Shown in pieces: positions 14,265 to 21,106 of a DNA stretch of 29,217 bases. The DNA is taken from positions 1 to 29,217 of IMG/VR virus record IMGVR_UViG_3300007511_001876, one strand, 5' to 3'. The first letter of the stretch is position 1, and every line of letters starts with the position of its first letter. Made by a program: the position numbers and the translations under genes. The notes below the pieces were generated by a model. It was not told the origin of the DNA and ran no database searches. It saw only the letters and a list, made by a program, of their open reading frames with translations. This stretch comes from a virus.

Positions 14265-14916
14265 TCAGGCGTTAGCTTTTAAAATCGCCCTTATATGGGA
14301 GGAATTAACGCCTCGATATTTTCCGAAAGAGAATTGTGGTAAATTAACTAAAAGAGGCGACCCTCGTGACTGCAACCTGTTCAGATATTGTCTTAAACTG
14401 GTCACGGAAACACGGGGATTAATTCCCATAGACCAATATCGTTATTACATCCGTGCTCAGTTTGACATTTTAAAAAGCATAAAAAATTCGCGCGGCGAGC
14501 ACGCCAACATCACACCACTTTGTCTGACTGGTAAAAAAGCATGGATCAGATGGAAAATGTGGTTGCGGAAGTTCAAAAACTCTCAAAAATCGGGAACAAT
14601 AGAGCCGGATATATTGCAGTCCAAAGTGGTAGATAAAATCAAGAAGACCAAAGGGTTCTTATTTAAACAATATAAAGGTGCGCCAACCCAGGATGATATA
14701 TGTAAAGCCATCGACAATAGGACTATGATAAGATGGGTAACACTGGGAAAGGTGTGCGGATACTATATGGTGTTGTCACCGTATGTGGCTAAATGCCTTA
14801 ACATGGAAGAATTTGAAGAGAGGTATTATTTCGACTTAGCAATTTACAAATCCCACCTTACTCCTGAGAGTGTGGATTTGTTTAATGAGGAATTCAGCCA
14901 TGAATTTGAACATTAA
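14221..14916 (+). CDS. Unknown basic phage protein
   Basis: This 231-residue protein is not recognised. It is basic and helical with many aromatic residues (for example DQYRYYIRAQFDIL and KKAWIRWKMWLRKF), which would suit nucleic acid binding. The start is ATG at 14221, preceded by a purine-rich stretch (AAGAAGAAAAAAG) and overlapping the radical SAM gene by 44 bases; an ATG at 14254 is an alternative that would reduce the overlap to 11 bases. The T4 helicase loader gp59 (217 residues) was considered because of size and basic helical nature, but no motif supports it. It is followed by a small membrane protein gene that overlaps its end. Confidence 0.6.
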   Translation: MDRLYQILEYNMTHDQALAFKIALIWEELTPRYFPKENCGKLTKRGDPRDCNLFRYCLKLVTETRGLIPIDQYRYYIRAQFDILKSIKNSRGEHANITPLCLTGKKAWIRWKMWLRKFKNSQKSGTIEPDILQSKVVDKIKKTKGFLFKQYKGAPTQDDICKAIDNRTMIRWVTLGKVCGYYMVLSPYVAKCLNMEEFEERYYFDLAIYKSHLTPESVDLFNEEFSHEFEH

Positions 14917-15082
14917 GAAGATTTCGTTTGTAATGTTTTGTGTGTCATTAGGTGCAGCTATTATAGGTCACTCTGCCTATCTTTTAGGCAAACCAACAGG
15001 TGATTTGGCTTTGCCTTGGATTATGACTGTGTTTTGGTTAATTGTGTTAAAATTCGGCTGGCCTAAGAATCCTTTTGACTAA
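14900..15082 (+). CDS. Small membrane protein with two transmembrane helices
   Basis: This 60-residue protein has two hydrophobic segments (about residues 9-30, FVMFCVSLGAAIIG and following, and 37-54, LALPWIMTVFWLIVLKFG) joined by a short loop, with a basic N-terminus (NLNIKK). It should sit in the inner membrane as a hairpin. The ATG at 14900 has GAGGAA upstream and overlaps the gene before it by 17 bases; a longer GTG start at 14870 was rejected. A holin-like or host membrane-modifying role is possible, but nothing specific supports it. Its 3' end overlaps the convergent methyltransferase gene by 20 bases. Confidence 0.6.
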   Translation: MNLNIKKISFVMFCVSLGAAIIGHSAYLLGKPTGDLALPWIMTVFWLIVLKFGWPKNPFD

Positions 15083-15761
15083 CAATGATAGAAGTCTGGA
15101 CGTTGTATCCTCGCTCAATACAATCTAAAACGTTAAAGTATTTGCTGATTTCTTTGAGAAAGCGATCCCTTTTGAAGAAGGAACATGAGTGAGAGACTAT
15201 GATAAAATCCTCTTTTAAAGGTTCCTCTAATACTTTCAAAGATTTTACAATAGAGGGCGGTAACTTCTCGCCTCTTTTTCCTTTCTCTATTGTGTGTTCA
15301 TCTAATATGGTGAAATAAAATACGCCAGTCTTACTTAGTATCCTTCTGAGTTCCATCAGCCAAAATAGATAATCAGCTTCACTGTGAGTAAAGACTGAAA
15401 ATGCTAAAATAAAATCGAAATATCCATCTGGAAAGGGAAGGTGCGGGTGAGATTGTGAGTGGATAAAATTAAGATCATGACTTAGGTTTTCTCTACACCA
15501 TTTAATTGCTTTATGGTTCTTGTCTATTCCCCATACTTCTTTGTTTTTGAAGTCAAAATGTTGTAAAATCCTGCCAGTTTCGCAACCAAAGTCTAAAATT
15601 CTATTGGCTGAATCTAAATCGAATTTGTTTTTTCTTAATTGCTTTTTAATTGCCAGATAGCTTCTTTCGCTATGCCTCCAAGGACCGCCTCTGCTTAATT
15701 CTGGTGGTGGTGGCCAACCTTTGCCGTGATTTATTTCAACGTGCTTGATTTTCCCGTACAT
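15063..15761 (-). CDS. Class I SAM-dependent methyltransferase
   Basis: This 232-residue protein has a canonical SAM-binding fold of the Methyltransf_11/25 type. Motif I is ILDFGCETGR (55-64), D80 at the end of VWGID is the ribose-binding acid, and FDFILAFSVFTHSE gives motif IV and the following helix. A Pro/Gly-rich N-terminal part (GKGWPPPPELSRGGPW) precedes it. The ATG at 15761 has GGAAG eight bases upstream and overlaps the end of the epimerase gene, so the two form an operon. Coupling to a sugar-nucleotide epimerase suggests methylation of a sugar in a polysaccharide or glycolipid, but a different small molecule is possible. Confidence 0.85.
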   Translation of the reverse strand: MYGKIKHVEINHGKGWPPPPELSRGGPWRHSERSYLAIKKQLRKNKFDLDSANRILDFGCETGRILQHFDFKNKEVWGIDKNHKAIKWCRENLSHDLNFIHSQSHPHLPFPDGYFDFILAFSVFTHSEADYLFWLMELRRILSKTGVFYFTILDEHTIEKGKRGEKLPPSIVKSLKVLEEPLKEDFIIVSHSCSFFKRDRFLKEISKYFNVLDCIERGYNVQTSIIVSQKDS

Positions 15762-16647
15762 AATCTTCCAACCTATATTCAGGTTCCCAATTTAATTCTT
15801 TTCTGGCTAAACCAATTTCAGCTAAGGTAGTTAAAGCCTCACCGGGACGTTGTGGAATATATTTTACCAAACCCGTCTCTTTTAGAAAGTTTTCAAGCCC
15901 AATTACTGAAAAATCCTGTTTTTGACCATGTATCATACCGTGATAATCCAAAAACAGTTCGGCCACTTCATTGATTGAATAATTTACTCCAGTTCCTAGA
16001 TTAAATACTTCATCTCCCCAATCTTTGTCACTCATTGCGATTAAGCCTGAGACAATATCATATACATGCGTGAAGTCCCTTCTTTGTCTGCCATGCCAAG
16101 TGATTGTCAGGGGTTGTTTTTCTCTTAATTGTTTTTCAAAAATACCGATAACTGTAGCGTAGGTGCCCTCTTCGATTTGTCTTGGGCCATACACATTGAA
16201 GAATCTAGCTATGCTTATGGGAACCCCATATACTTTATTGTAAAGTTTACAGTATTCCTCTCCAAACCATTTAGTAAACGTATATGGGTTGGCGTATTGA
16301 TCGTGATAAAAAGAACTAGACCCTGCATAAACGAATCTTGCCCCATTTTTTCTTGCTAACTCTAGCATAGCCAGTGTGCCGACAACATTAGAGGCATTTG
16401 TTTTAAACGGGTTTTTGAAACTGGGTTGGATACGTGCTTCAGCAGCCAGATGAAAAATGACATCACACTCTATTTTTTCACATGGGCAACATACGCATTG
16501 TTGAATGAATTCGGCTTTAGGATTTAAGTTATCTCTTATTCCGGTGGACAAGTTATCAAAGATAACAACTTCGTGCCCTAGTTTGATTAATTTATCTGCT
16601 AGGTGACTGCCTACAAAACCAGCACCACCTGTAACTAATGCTTTCAT
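15736..16647 (-). CDS. NAD-dependent sugar-nucleotide epimerase/dehydratase
   Basis: This 303-residue protein is an extended short-chain dehydrogenase. It has the nucleotide-binding G7-x2-G10-x2-G13 motif (TGGAGFVGSHL), the FHLAA segment (65-69), a Ser-rich strand before the active site (GSSSF, 109-113), catalytic Y122-x3-K126 (PYTFTKW), and RFFNVYGPRQ, which is characteristic of GalE/RmlB-type enzymes. These convert UDP- or other activated sugars. The length is normal for the family. The start is ATG at 16647 with GGAGG eight bases upstream; the open frame extends to 16740 but that part lies across the divergent gene. The exact sugar is not determined. It probably supplies the glycosyltransferases encoded elsewhere in the window. 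Confidence 0.88.
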   Translation of the reverse strand: MKALVTGGAGFVGSHLADKLIKLGHEVVIFDNLSTGIRDNLNPKAEFIQQCVCCPCEKIECDVIFHLAAEARIQPSFKNPFKTNASNVVGTLAMLELARKNGARFVYAGSSSFYHDQYANPYTFTKWFGEEYCKLYNKVYGVPISIARFFNVYGPRQIEEGTYATVIGIFEKQLREKQPLTITWHGRQRRDFTHVYDIVSGLIAMSDKDWGDEVFNLGTGVNYSINEVAELFLDYHGMIHGQKQDFSVIGLENFLKETGLVKYIPQRPGEALTTLAEIGLARKELNWEPEYRLEDYVRENQAR

Positions 16648-16663
16648 AAAATCAACCTCCACA

Positions 16664-16671
16664 CATAAATA
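16664..16671 (+). promoter_or_regulatory. Late-promoter-like CATAAATA directly before the gene at 16679
   Basis: CATAAATA differs from the T4 late consensus by one base and ends seven bases before the ATG at 16679, with no ribosome site. It lies in a 31-base gap between divergent genes. Confidence 0.4.
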
Positions 16672-16678
16672 AGTAATA

Positions 16679-17779
16679 ATGAGCATTTTAGAATTTAAAG
16701 CGTTTTTAGAAGAATACGATTTTTCCGAAGTTTTTGACATGAAACATAAGGTTGATGGTCATTGGATTCAAAAGCCAAATGCCCATTCTTTTGTGTTTAG
16801 CCTACCGGGGGAGGATCAGTGTTACGGTCCAGGTGGACAACAACCATGTTGGTCTGCGGATTTTGCTGGAAATCCTGAATCAGCAGTAGAGGTTTCCTTT
16901 GCCCACGCTACAACAAAGTATGATGATAGAGATATGGGCCGTGCAAATGCAACCATAATTGGCACAGCAGTAATTCAAGCTCTTCAAGAATATATTACCA
17001 AATTTAATCCGGCCATGTTGCATTGGGGGGCAGCACAAAAGACTAGAGAAAAAACAGCAGATACCACAAATAACGACAAAGCACGACAAAAAATTTATGC
17101 TCTGTGGTTTAAGAAAAACATGTTTCCATCCAGATATGTGCCTATTCCAAAAATAGCTGAAACTGATTTTGATGATTCATCAATGGACAGCAACCCTCAA
17201 ATGTGGGTGAGAAGAGATTTATACGATTCTAATTATGTCCCTAAAGGTTATCCACAAGTGCCGCAAGGAAACGGTTCTCGTGTTTATAAGCAATTCATAG
17301 ATAGTTTGCATAGCAATGTGAATAATCTCAATCAACAAGCGCAAAATGCACGCCAACAGCAGGCCGCACAACAACAGGCCGCAGCAGAACAGGCGATTGG
17401 AGATCCTAGATATAATCCTCAACGCCTTGGTAACTGGGAAACAGTGATGGATATGAACCCAGCAGCGTCAGGAGGCATGATGTATCAATCTACTTATGGT
17501 CACATTGGAAAAATTACAGGATTCAGCATGAGTAATGATGGCCAATTGATGGCTCATGTTTCGTGGGAACAAGACAAAGAGGGAAATCCCGCAGATAGTA
17601 ATAGTTTATCCCCGACTGTTCCAGTTAGTCACCTTAAGCGTGTTAATAAAAACAAGCAAGTTAGACGGGCTAGAAACATAATGCAACAACAGGCTCAACA
17701 GCCACAACAAGCTGCTCCTGCGCCTGCCGCACCGGCACAATCTTGGCCGGATGGAGCACAGCCCTTGGGAGTGCATTAA
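16679..17779 (+). CDS. Putative internal virion protein with capsid-targeting-like N-terminus
   Basis: This 366-residue protein begins MSILEFKAFLEEYDF, a form of the F-K-x-(W/F)-L-x-E motif shared with other proteins here. Residues about 25-175 look like a folded domain with many aromatic residues (GHWIQKPNAHSF; PAMLHWGAAQK; ALWFKKNMFPSRY). A Gln/Ala-rich linker follows (about 218-240), then a second small domain with the pattern of a beta-rich SH3-like fold (GHIGKITGF, LMAHVSWEQD), and a Gln/Ala/Pro-rich tail. Function unknown. The ATG lies seven bases after CATAAATA without a clear ribosome site. The last bases are shared with the stop of the convergent gene. If the N-terminal motif is a targeting signal, this is an internal head protein. 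Confidence 0.65.
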   Translation: MSILEFKAFLEEYDFSEVFDMKHKVDGHWIQKPNAHSFVFSLPGEDQCYGPGGQQPCWSADFAGNPESAVEVSFAHATTKYDDRDMGRANATIIGTAVIQALQEYITKFNPAMLHWGAAQKTREKTADTTNNDKARQKIYALWFKKNMFPSRYVPIPKIAETDFDDSSMDSNPQMWVRRDLYDSNYVPKGYPQVPQGNGSRVYKQFIDSLHSNVNNLNQQAQNARQQQAAQQQAAAEQAIGDPRYNPQRLGNWETVMDMNPAASGGMMYQSTYGHIGKITGFSMSNDGQLMAHVSWEQDKEGNPADSNSLSPTVPVSHLKRVNKNKQVRRARNIMQQQAQQPQQAAPAPAAPAQSWPDGAQPLGVH

Positions 17780-18558
17780 TACCATTTCATATTTGTGGCG
17801 ATTGCCTCAGCTATTTCATCTCCCGTTTGTGTTGGAAAGAAGTTCCAGTCCATATCGCTGGGCATGATTCCCCAATCAACACTACGCCCACAATGATTTT
17901 CTATGTTCGTATTTATTAATCGGATCACTCCGGTTTTATGGTCATAACTTATATCTGTGAGATTTTCCAAAACGCGCTGTTGGTCTTGCGTTTCTACTCC
18001 ATGACCTCGCAACTCCATCTTGATGATATAATTAGAGTCGGATATTTTTTTGATGCCCTCAAATATGAAGATGTCTTTTGCTGTTCGCCTCATTTTATTT
18101 GCCATATTGACAACAAGGTTTTCCAGCATTTGTTCATCGAACCCTTCTTTTTTAGGACTGTCTAAGGGTTGTTTGTCAATTAACTCTACGAATTCAAAAA
18201 GTTCTTGGGCTACTTTTTCTTCATGCCCACCATAGCCAGCACGGTTGATTTGGAAGAATTTTTTCATTGCCCAAACAGGCTTGTGTTCTAGGCTTATGCC
18301 TAATCTTTCGATACCCATTTGCAGGCCGGTTCCTGTCCAAATCCTGATGGCACCAACTCCTTCTCCCCATTGGATTTGATCCATGAATTGCAAGTGTGCT
18401 CTCTTGCCCGGCAACTTCAATTCATACAGGTGCTCCATCATTTTTTCTAGATCGAATCGGTTGACAGGAGTATCAGATTCTTCTTTTTTATTATCTTTGT
18501 TAATATCCTTCTCGAACCCGAAAATATCAACACCTTCAAACCATGTCTTAAATTCCAT
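17776..18558 (-). CDS. Putative internal virion protein with capsid-targeting-like N-terminus
   Basis: This 260-residue protein begins MEFKTWFEGVDIFGFE, with the F-K-x-W-(L/F)-E motif followed by a glycine, which matches the T4 head-protease cleavage pattern (x-E|G). A charged linker (KDINKDNKKEESD) separates it from a mixed alpha/beta domain from about residue 35 to the end, rich in Trp and Met. No catalytic motif was recognised. The ATG at 18558 has GGGTGA upstream, and a TATATATA-containing divergent region lies a further 30 bases back. Its stop (TAA) overlaps the TAA of the convergent gene within a single TTAA. Its role is unknown beyond the suggested packaging. Confidence 0.62.
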   Translation of the reverse strand: MEFKTWFEGVDIFGFEKDINKDNKKEESDTPVNRFDLEKMMEHLYELKLPGKRAHLQFMDQIQWGEGVGAIRIWTGTGLQMGIERLGISLEHKPVWAMKKFFQINRAGYGGHEEKVAQELFEFVELIDKQPLDSPKKEGFDEQMLENLVVNMANKMRRTAKDIFIFEGIKKISDSNYIIKMELRGHGVETQDQQRVLENLTDISYDHKTGVIRLINTNIENHCGRSVDWGIMPSDMDWNFFPTQTGDEIAEAIATNMKWY

Positions 18559-18590
18559 ATTTCACCCAAAATTTAAATGTCTGACTCAAT

Positions 18591-18598
18591 TATATATA
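18591..18598. promoter_or_regulatory. Palindromic TATATATA between divergent genes
   Basis: TATATATA lies between the genes at 18558 (minus) and 18607 (plus). It reads the same on both strands and is a one-mismatch match to the late consensus, so it could be a shared bidirectional -10 element. On the plus side it ends eight bases before the ATG at 18607. Confidence 0.35.
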
Positions 18599-18606
18599 GA
18601 GGTATG

Positions 18607-19023
18607 ATGAAAACGTTTCGAGTATGGTTAGAAGAAAAGGATGATGGCGACATTCAAGCCACAATCCTAGATCGGCTAGGTTTAGACAAAAACACTGGCT
18701 TGGGGACTTCGTTGGGTCATTTTGACCACGACAGCAATGGTGAACCATTTGTTTTGCGACAGCTTCAAGATTTGGGATTTTGGAAATCACTTCCCCCAGA
18801 AAAGACGGCTGAAGCAAGAAATATGATAATGAGTGGTGACAAAACTGTTGGTGAATTAATTCAATCATTAAACAGCAGCGTTGATCCTACTGAAAAAGTA
18901 GGTGTTTCCCCACCTGAAGGTGAAGAGCCAAAGAAAGAGAAGCCACCTGAACCTCAGTCACAACCATCTCAGGCACCCGTACCTCCTCAAGGTGGTCAAC
19001 AACAATTGCCCGCCCCCATGTAG
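18607..19023 (+). CDS. Putative internal virion protein with capsid-targeting-like N-terminus
   Basis: This 138-residue protein begins MKTFRVWLEEKDDG, with the shared F-x-x-W-L-E-E motif. Its start M-K-T is the same as in T4 internal proteins I and III. A small domain of about 80 residues follows (DILDRLG-like helices, GHFDHDSNGEPF), then a Pro/Gln/Glu-rich disordered tail (about 95-138). The ATG at 18607 was chosen from two adjacent ATGs because of AGAGG upstream; an in-frame ATG at 18577 would add ten residues and place the motif internally. Its stop is eight bases before the phosphatase gene, with which it forms an operon. Confidence 0.65.
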   Translation: MKTFRVWLEEKDDGDIQATILDRLGLDKNTGLGTSLGHFDHDSNGEPFVLRQLQDLGFWKSLPPEKTAEARNMIMSGDKTVGELIQSLNSSVDPTEKVGVSPPEGEEPKKEKPPEPQSQPSQAPVPPQGGQQQLPAPM

Positions 19024-19031
19024 GGGAGAAT

Positions 19032-19673
19032 ATGGAACTGATCTTAATTAGACATGGCGAGAGTCACTTTAATACTAAAGATACTCACGACTTAGATAGT
19101 CCCTTGACACAAAGAGGACGGCAACAGTGTTTCTCTTGCGGTGCGTTCTTGCGCCGAAAATTCGATAACATGAGAGACTGGAAAGGTTTAGCTAGTCCCT
19201 TTATGAGAACTCTCCAGACTGCTGATATTTTAAATCGTTATACTGAATGTGGTTTTGAAATAGAATGGCAAGCGAGAGAATTTGCTCACATTTCTAGTGG
19301 GTATAGCGGAGAAACCATATTAAAACTGCCATGTCACAAGAAAAAGTTTCCCGATTTTTACCCCGAAAATCTTCCTGATAATTATGTTTTCACTCAAAGG
19401 ATGGAGACTAATGAGGATTTAATTGATCGAGTTAGTGAGTTTGTAACAGAATTACGGGATGAAGATGGAAAGTATATAGTGGTGTCCCACGGTCAGATGA
19501 TATACACCATGATCTATGTGCTGAATGGGTCTTATTGTGTTCCCATGTGGGATAAAAAGGTTTTAAATACCAGTGTTACATATTTTCAAGATGACAACAT
19601 GGTTTATTTCGCAAGATATGTGAACGGAGGAAAAGACCCCCGTAAAGAATCTTGGGAATATGTTATGCTTTAA
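19032..19673 (+). CDS. Histidine phosphatase family protein (phosphoglycerate mutase-like)
   Basis: This 213-residue protein belongs to the histidine phosphatase superfamily. It has the catalytic L-I-R-H-G-E motif (residues 5-10, H8 phosphorylated in the family), the typical D-S-P-L-T-x-x-G-R-x-Q segment (22-32), S-P-F-x-R-T-x-Q-T-A (second arginine region, 55-64) and the second catalytic histidine in VVSHG. Family members dephosphorylate small molecules, sugars or proteins. The ATG at 19032 has GGGAGA upstream. It follows the motif-bearing gene by eight bases but has no FKEWL-like N-terminus itself. Its TAA overlaps the stop of the convergent kinase gene within TTAA. Pairing opposite a kinase-like gene is notable but may be coincidence. 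The substrate is unknown. Confidence 0.85.
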   Translation: MELILIRHGESHFNTKDTHDLDSPLTQRGRQQCFSCGAFLRRKFDNMRDWKGLASPFMRTLQTADILNRYTECGFEIEWQAREFAHISSGYSGETILKLPCHKKKFPDFYPENLPDNYVFTQRMETNEDLIDRVSEFVTELRDEDGKYIVVSHGQMIYTMIYVLNGSYCVPMWDKKVLNTSVTYFQDDNMVYFARYVNGGKDPRKESWEYVML

Positions 19674-20233
19674 ATATAACCACCTTCATATTTATCATCT
19701 TTTAGAAAATCTTCAATTTTTGGGTCATTGTGCCAATTCTGCAACATAGGAAGAATTGCTTCGGGAGGAATCCCATGTTGGTTCAATCCTGATAATTCAG
19801 CAGCCGCAGCCTTCATCTTCTCAGGGTCTTTAAAATACAGCATCTTTTTGATTTTTTCCCATTGAGGGCTTTGCGGTTCCACGAATCTTATTTCGTATTT
19901 ATGTTGCAGACCCAAATCAACATAAGGCTTCATAGCCCATTTAGTTATGTTGGTGTTATCTACCACAATAGGTGAAATCCCTTGCTGCATAGCCTTCATA
20001 ACTCTGTCTTGGTTGAGTTGGTGATAAAATGGCATTAATTCCAATTTCCTAGCTCTCGTCATTTGGGACGTATACTCTTCTTTATCTTTGGAAAAGTAAT
20101 CATCTGTGGAGAATGTGGCTCCACCGTCTTTAATGAGTCTCATTACGGTGCTAGATTTGCCCGTGCCGGAAGGCCCACGCATGATGTAAAGCATCTTTCC
20201 TTCTGATTCTGTCAACCAATGTTTGAAACTCAT
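19670..20233 (-). CDS. P-loop polynucleotide-kinase-like ATPase with capsid-targeting-like N-terminus
   Basis: This 187-residue protein is a P-loop kinase of the AAA_33 / N4BP2-like group that includes polynucleotide kinase domains. Walker A is GPSGTGKS (20-27), S-T-D44-D45 fits the catalytic acid site after the second strand, and I-V-V-D-N-T-N (89-95) is the hallmark segment of the N4BP2-like kinases. The helical C-terminal third contains an R-F-V-E-P strand. The N-terminus, MSFKHWLTESEGK, is the FKEWL-type motif followed by S-E-G, and is separate from the kinase domain, which begins at about residue 14. The start at 20233 lacks a ribosome site; TATATATG stands two bases upstream. It may end-phosphorylate nucleic acid or another hydroxyl; the motif suggests it may be packaged in the head. 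Confidence 0.8.
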   Translation of the reverse strand: MSFKHWLTESEGKMLYIMRGPSGTGKSSTVMRLIKDGGATFSTDDYFSKDKEEYTSQMTRARKLELMPFYHQLNQDRVMKAMQQGISPIVVDNTNITKWAMKPYVDLGLQHKYEIRFVEPQSPQWEKIKKMLYFKDPEKMKAAAAELSGLNQHGIPPEAILPMLQNWHNDPKIEDFLKDDKYEGGYI

Positions 20234-20278
20234 AACATATATAAATTACTTGTATTGATAATTTTTTGGAGCATAAAG

Positions 20279-20398
20279 ATGGGATGTGGTAGTTGTAGTG
20301 GATGTGGTGGTGGTGGCAAAGGCCGAAGTCGCTTAAAGAAACGCAAAGTCATCCCTAATAAAAAGGTGGTCAGCAGTGCGAAAAAAGACAAAAAATGA
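20279..20398 (+). CDS. 39-residue Cys/Gly-rich basic small protein
   Basis: A short gene with ATG at 20279, ten bases after GGAG, and stop TGA at 20396. The product begins MGCGSCSGCGGGGKGRSR and continues with a Lys/Arg-rich tail. Three cysteines in a glycine-rich N-terminus and a basic remainder suggest metal or disulfide chemistry together with nucleic acid binding, or a lipid-like N-terminal modification (M-G-C). No family is assigned. It overlaps the next gene by 23 bases in another frame, so the genes are probably co-translated. Confidence 0.6.
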   Translation: MGCGSCSGCGGGGKGRSRLKKRKVIPNKKVVSSAKKDKK

Positions 20399-20618
20399 TG
20401 CCAGCACCAGTGTTGTAAACGCCATAACAGCTATGGCTAAATCAATGAGTGGAGTTTTTGGTAAATACAGCCGTCAAACCAGAACGAAGGCTTGGAAGAG
20501 ACTCTCCAGTGCCAAAGGCGATAAAGAAATGGCCAAATTAGCTCTGAACCCTAAACGACCCCTAAGTAATTTTAGAAAGTTGCAGTTTAAAGAATGGTTG
20601 AATTCACAAGATGGCTAG
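20376..20618 (+). CDS. 80-residue basic protein ending in a capsid-targeting-like motif
   Basis: This protein starts with GTG at 20376, seven bases after AGGTGG, and is very basic (about one quarter Lys and Arg) with small helices, which suits DNA binding or head filling. Unlike the others it carries the motif at its C-terminus: K-L-Q-F-K-E-W-L-N-S-Q-D-G, just before the stop. The bases that encode this motif are also used, in another frame, to begin the next gene, whose own N-terminus again has F-x-x-W-L. This may be a C-terminal targeting signal, or a sign that gene boundaries have moved. The function of the body is unknown. Confidence 0.6.
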   Translation: MRKKTKNDASTSVVNAITAMAKSMSGVFGKYSRQTRTKAWKRLSSAKGDKEMAKLALNPKRPLSNFRKLQFKEWLNSQDG

Positions 20619-21106
20619 AAATGAGAGATAGACTCTTTCAATATTTGCAATCTCTAGTTCCTAATTGGCCTCCTTATGTGGTTAAGGATTGGATTTATCA
20701 GGCCCATAAAGGAAAAGATGAATTCTACCGTCGCGATCCAAATCAAGCTGCTGAGTTTTTACAATATGTTGCCACAAATAGCGGGTATTCCGATCCGAAA
20801 CAAATACAATGGCAATTACAGGTTTTGCCAATGAGAATGGATTTGTTTGATAAAAACACAAGAGCACAATTAGAATCCAGAGTGGGAGGTCAATCACACA
20901 ACGCATACAACAGCGATCAAAGACATGCTACACAAGCCAACATGGTTGCCAATGCCCCTTCACAAGAACCTGTTATTATGGCTATAACCCCAAGTGGGTA
21001 TTGTTTGATAGAAGGCTGGCATAGAACAGTAGAATCATTAAAAAATTGGCCACAAGGGTATAATCAAAAAGCGTGGACTTATAAATCTCTTAAAGATTTA
21101 ACCTAA
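20594..21106 (+). CDS. ParB/sulfiredoxin-like protein with capsid-targeting-like N-terminus (putative)
   Basis: This 170-residue protein begins MVEFTRWLEMRDRLF, a variant of the shared motif. A helical domain with several Trp and Gln residues follows (about 15-90). Near the C-terminus, E-P-V-I-M-A-I-T then L-I-E-G-W-H-R-T-V-E (about residues 124-147) resembles the ParB/sulfiredoxin fold, where a conserved (G/E)-G-x-H-R motif binds nucleotide. Only this part is recognisable, so the enzymatic state is uncertain. The ATG at 20594 lies inside the upstream gene and has no good ribosome site. The gene ends nine bases into the UvsW-like gene on the other strand. Confidence 0.45.
   Translation: MVEFTRWLEMRDRLFQYLQSLVPNWPPYVVKDWIYQAHKGKDEFYRRDPNQAAEFLQYVATNSGYSDPKQIQWQLQVLPMRMDLFDKNTRAQLESRVGGQSHNAYNSDQRHATQANMVANAPSQEPVIMAITPSGYCLIEGWHRTVESLKNWPQGYNQKAWTYKSLKDLT

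Noticed and set aside
14870-14899. GTG start for the small membrane protein
   Set aside because: It lacks a ribosome site, whereas the ATG at 14900 has GAGGAA correctly placed.
14221-14916. Helicase loader gp59
   Set aside because: Only length and basic helical character fit; no shared motif could be pointed to.
16648-16740. Longer N-terminus for the epimerase
   Set aside because: It would run across the divergent gene; the ATG at 16647 has GGAGG and begins directly with the family's first strand.
17695-17760. Gln/Ala-coding repeats as a CRISPR or mobile-element repeat
   Set aside because: The repeats are codon repeats within one gene (CAA/CAG and GCN), irregular in spacing and without spacers.
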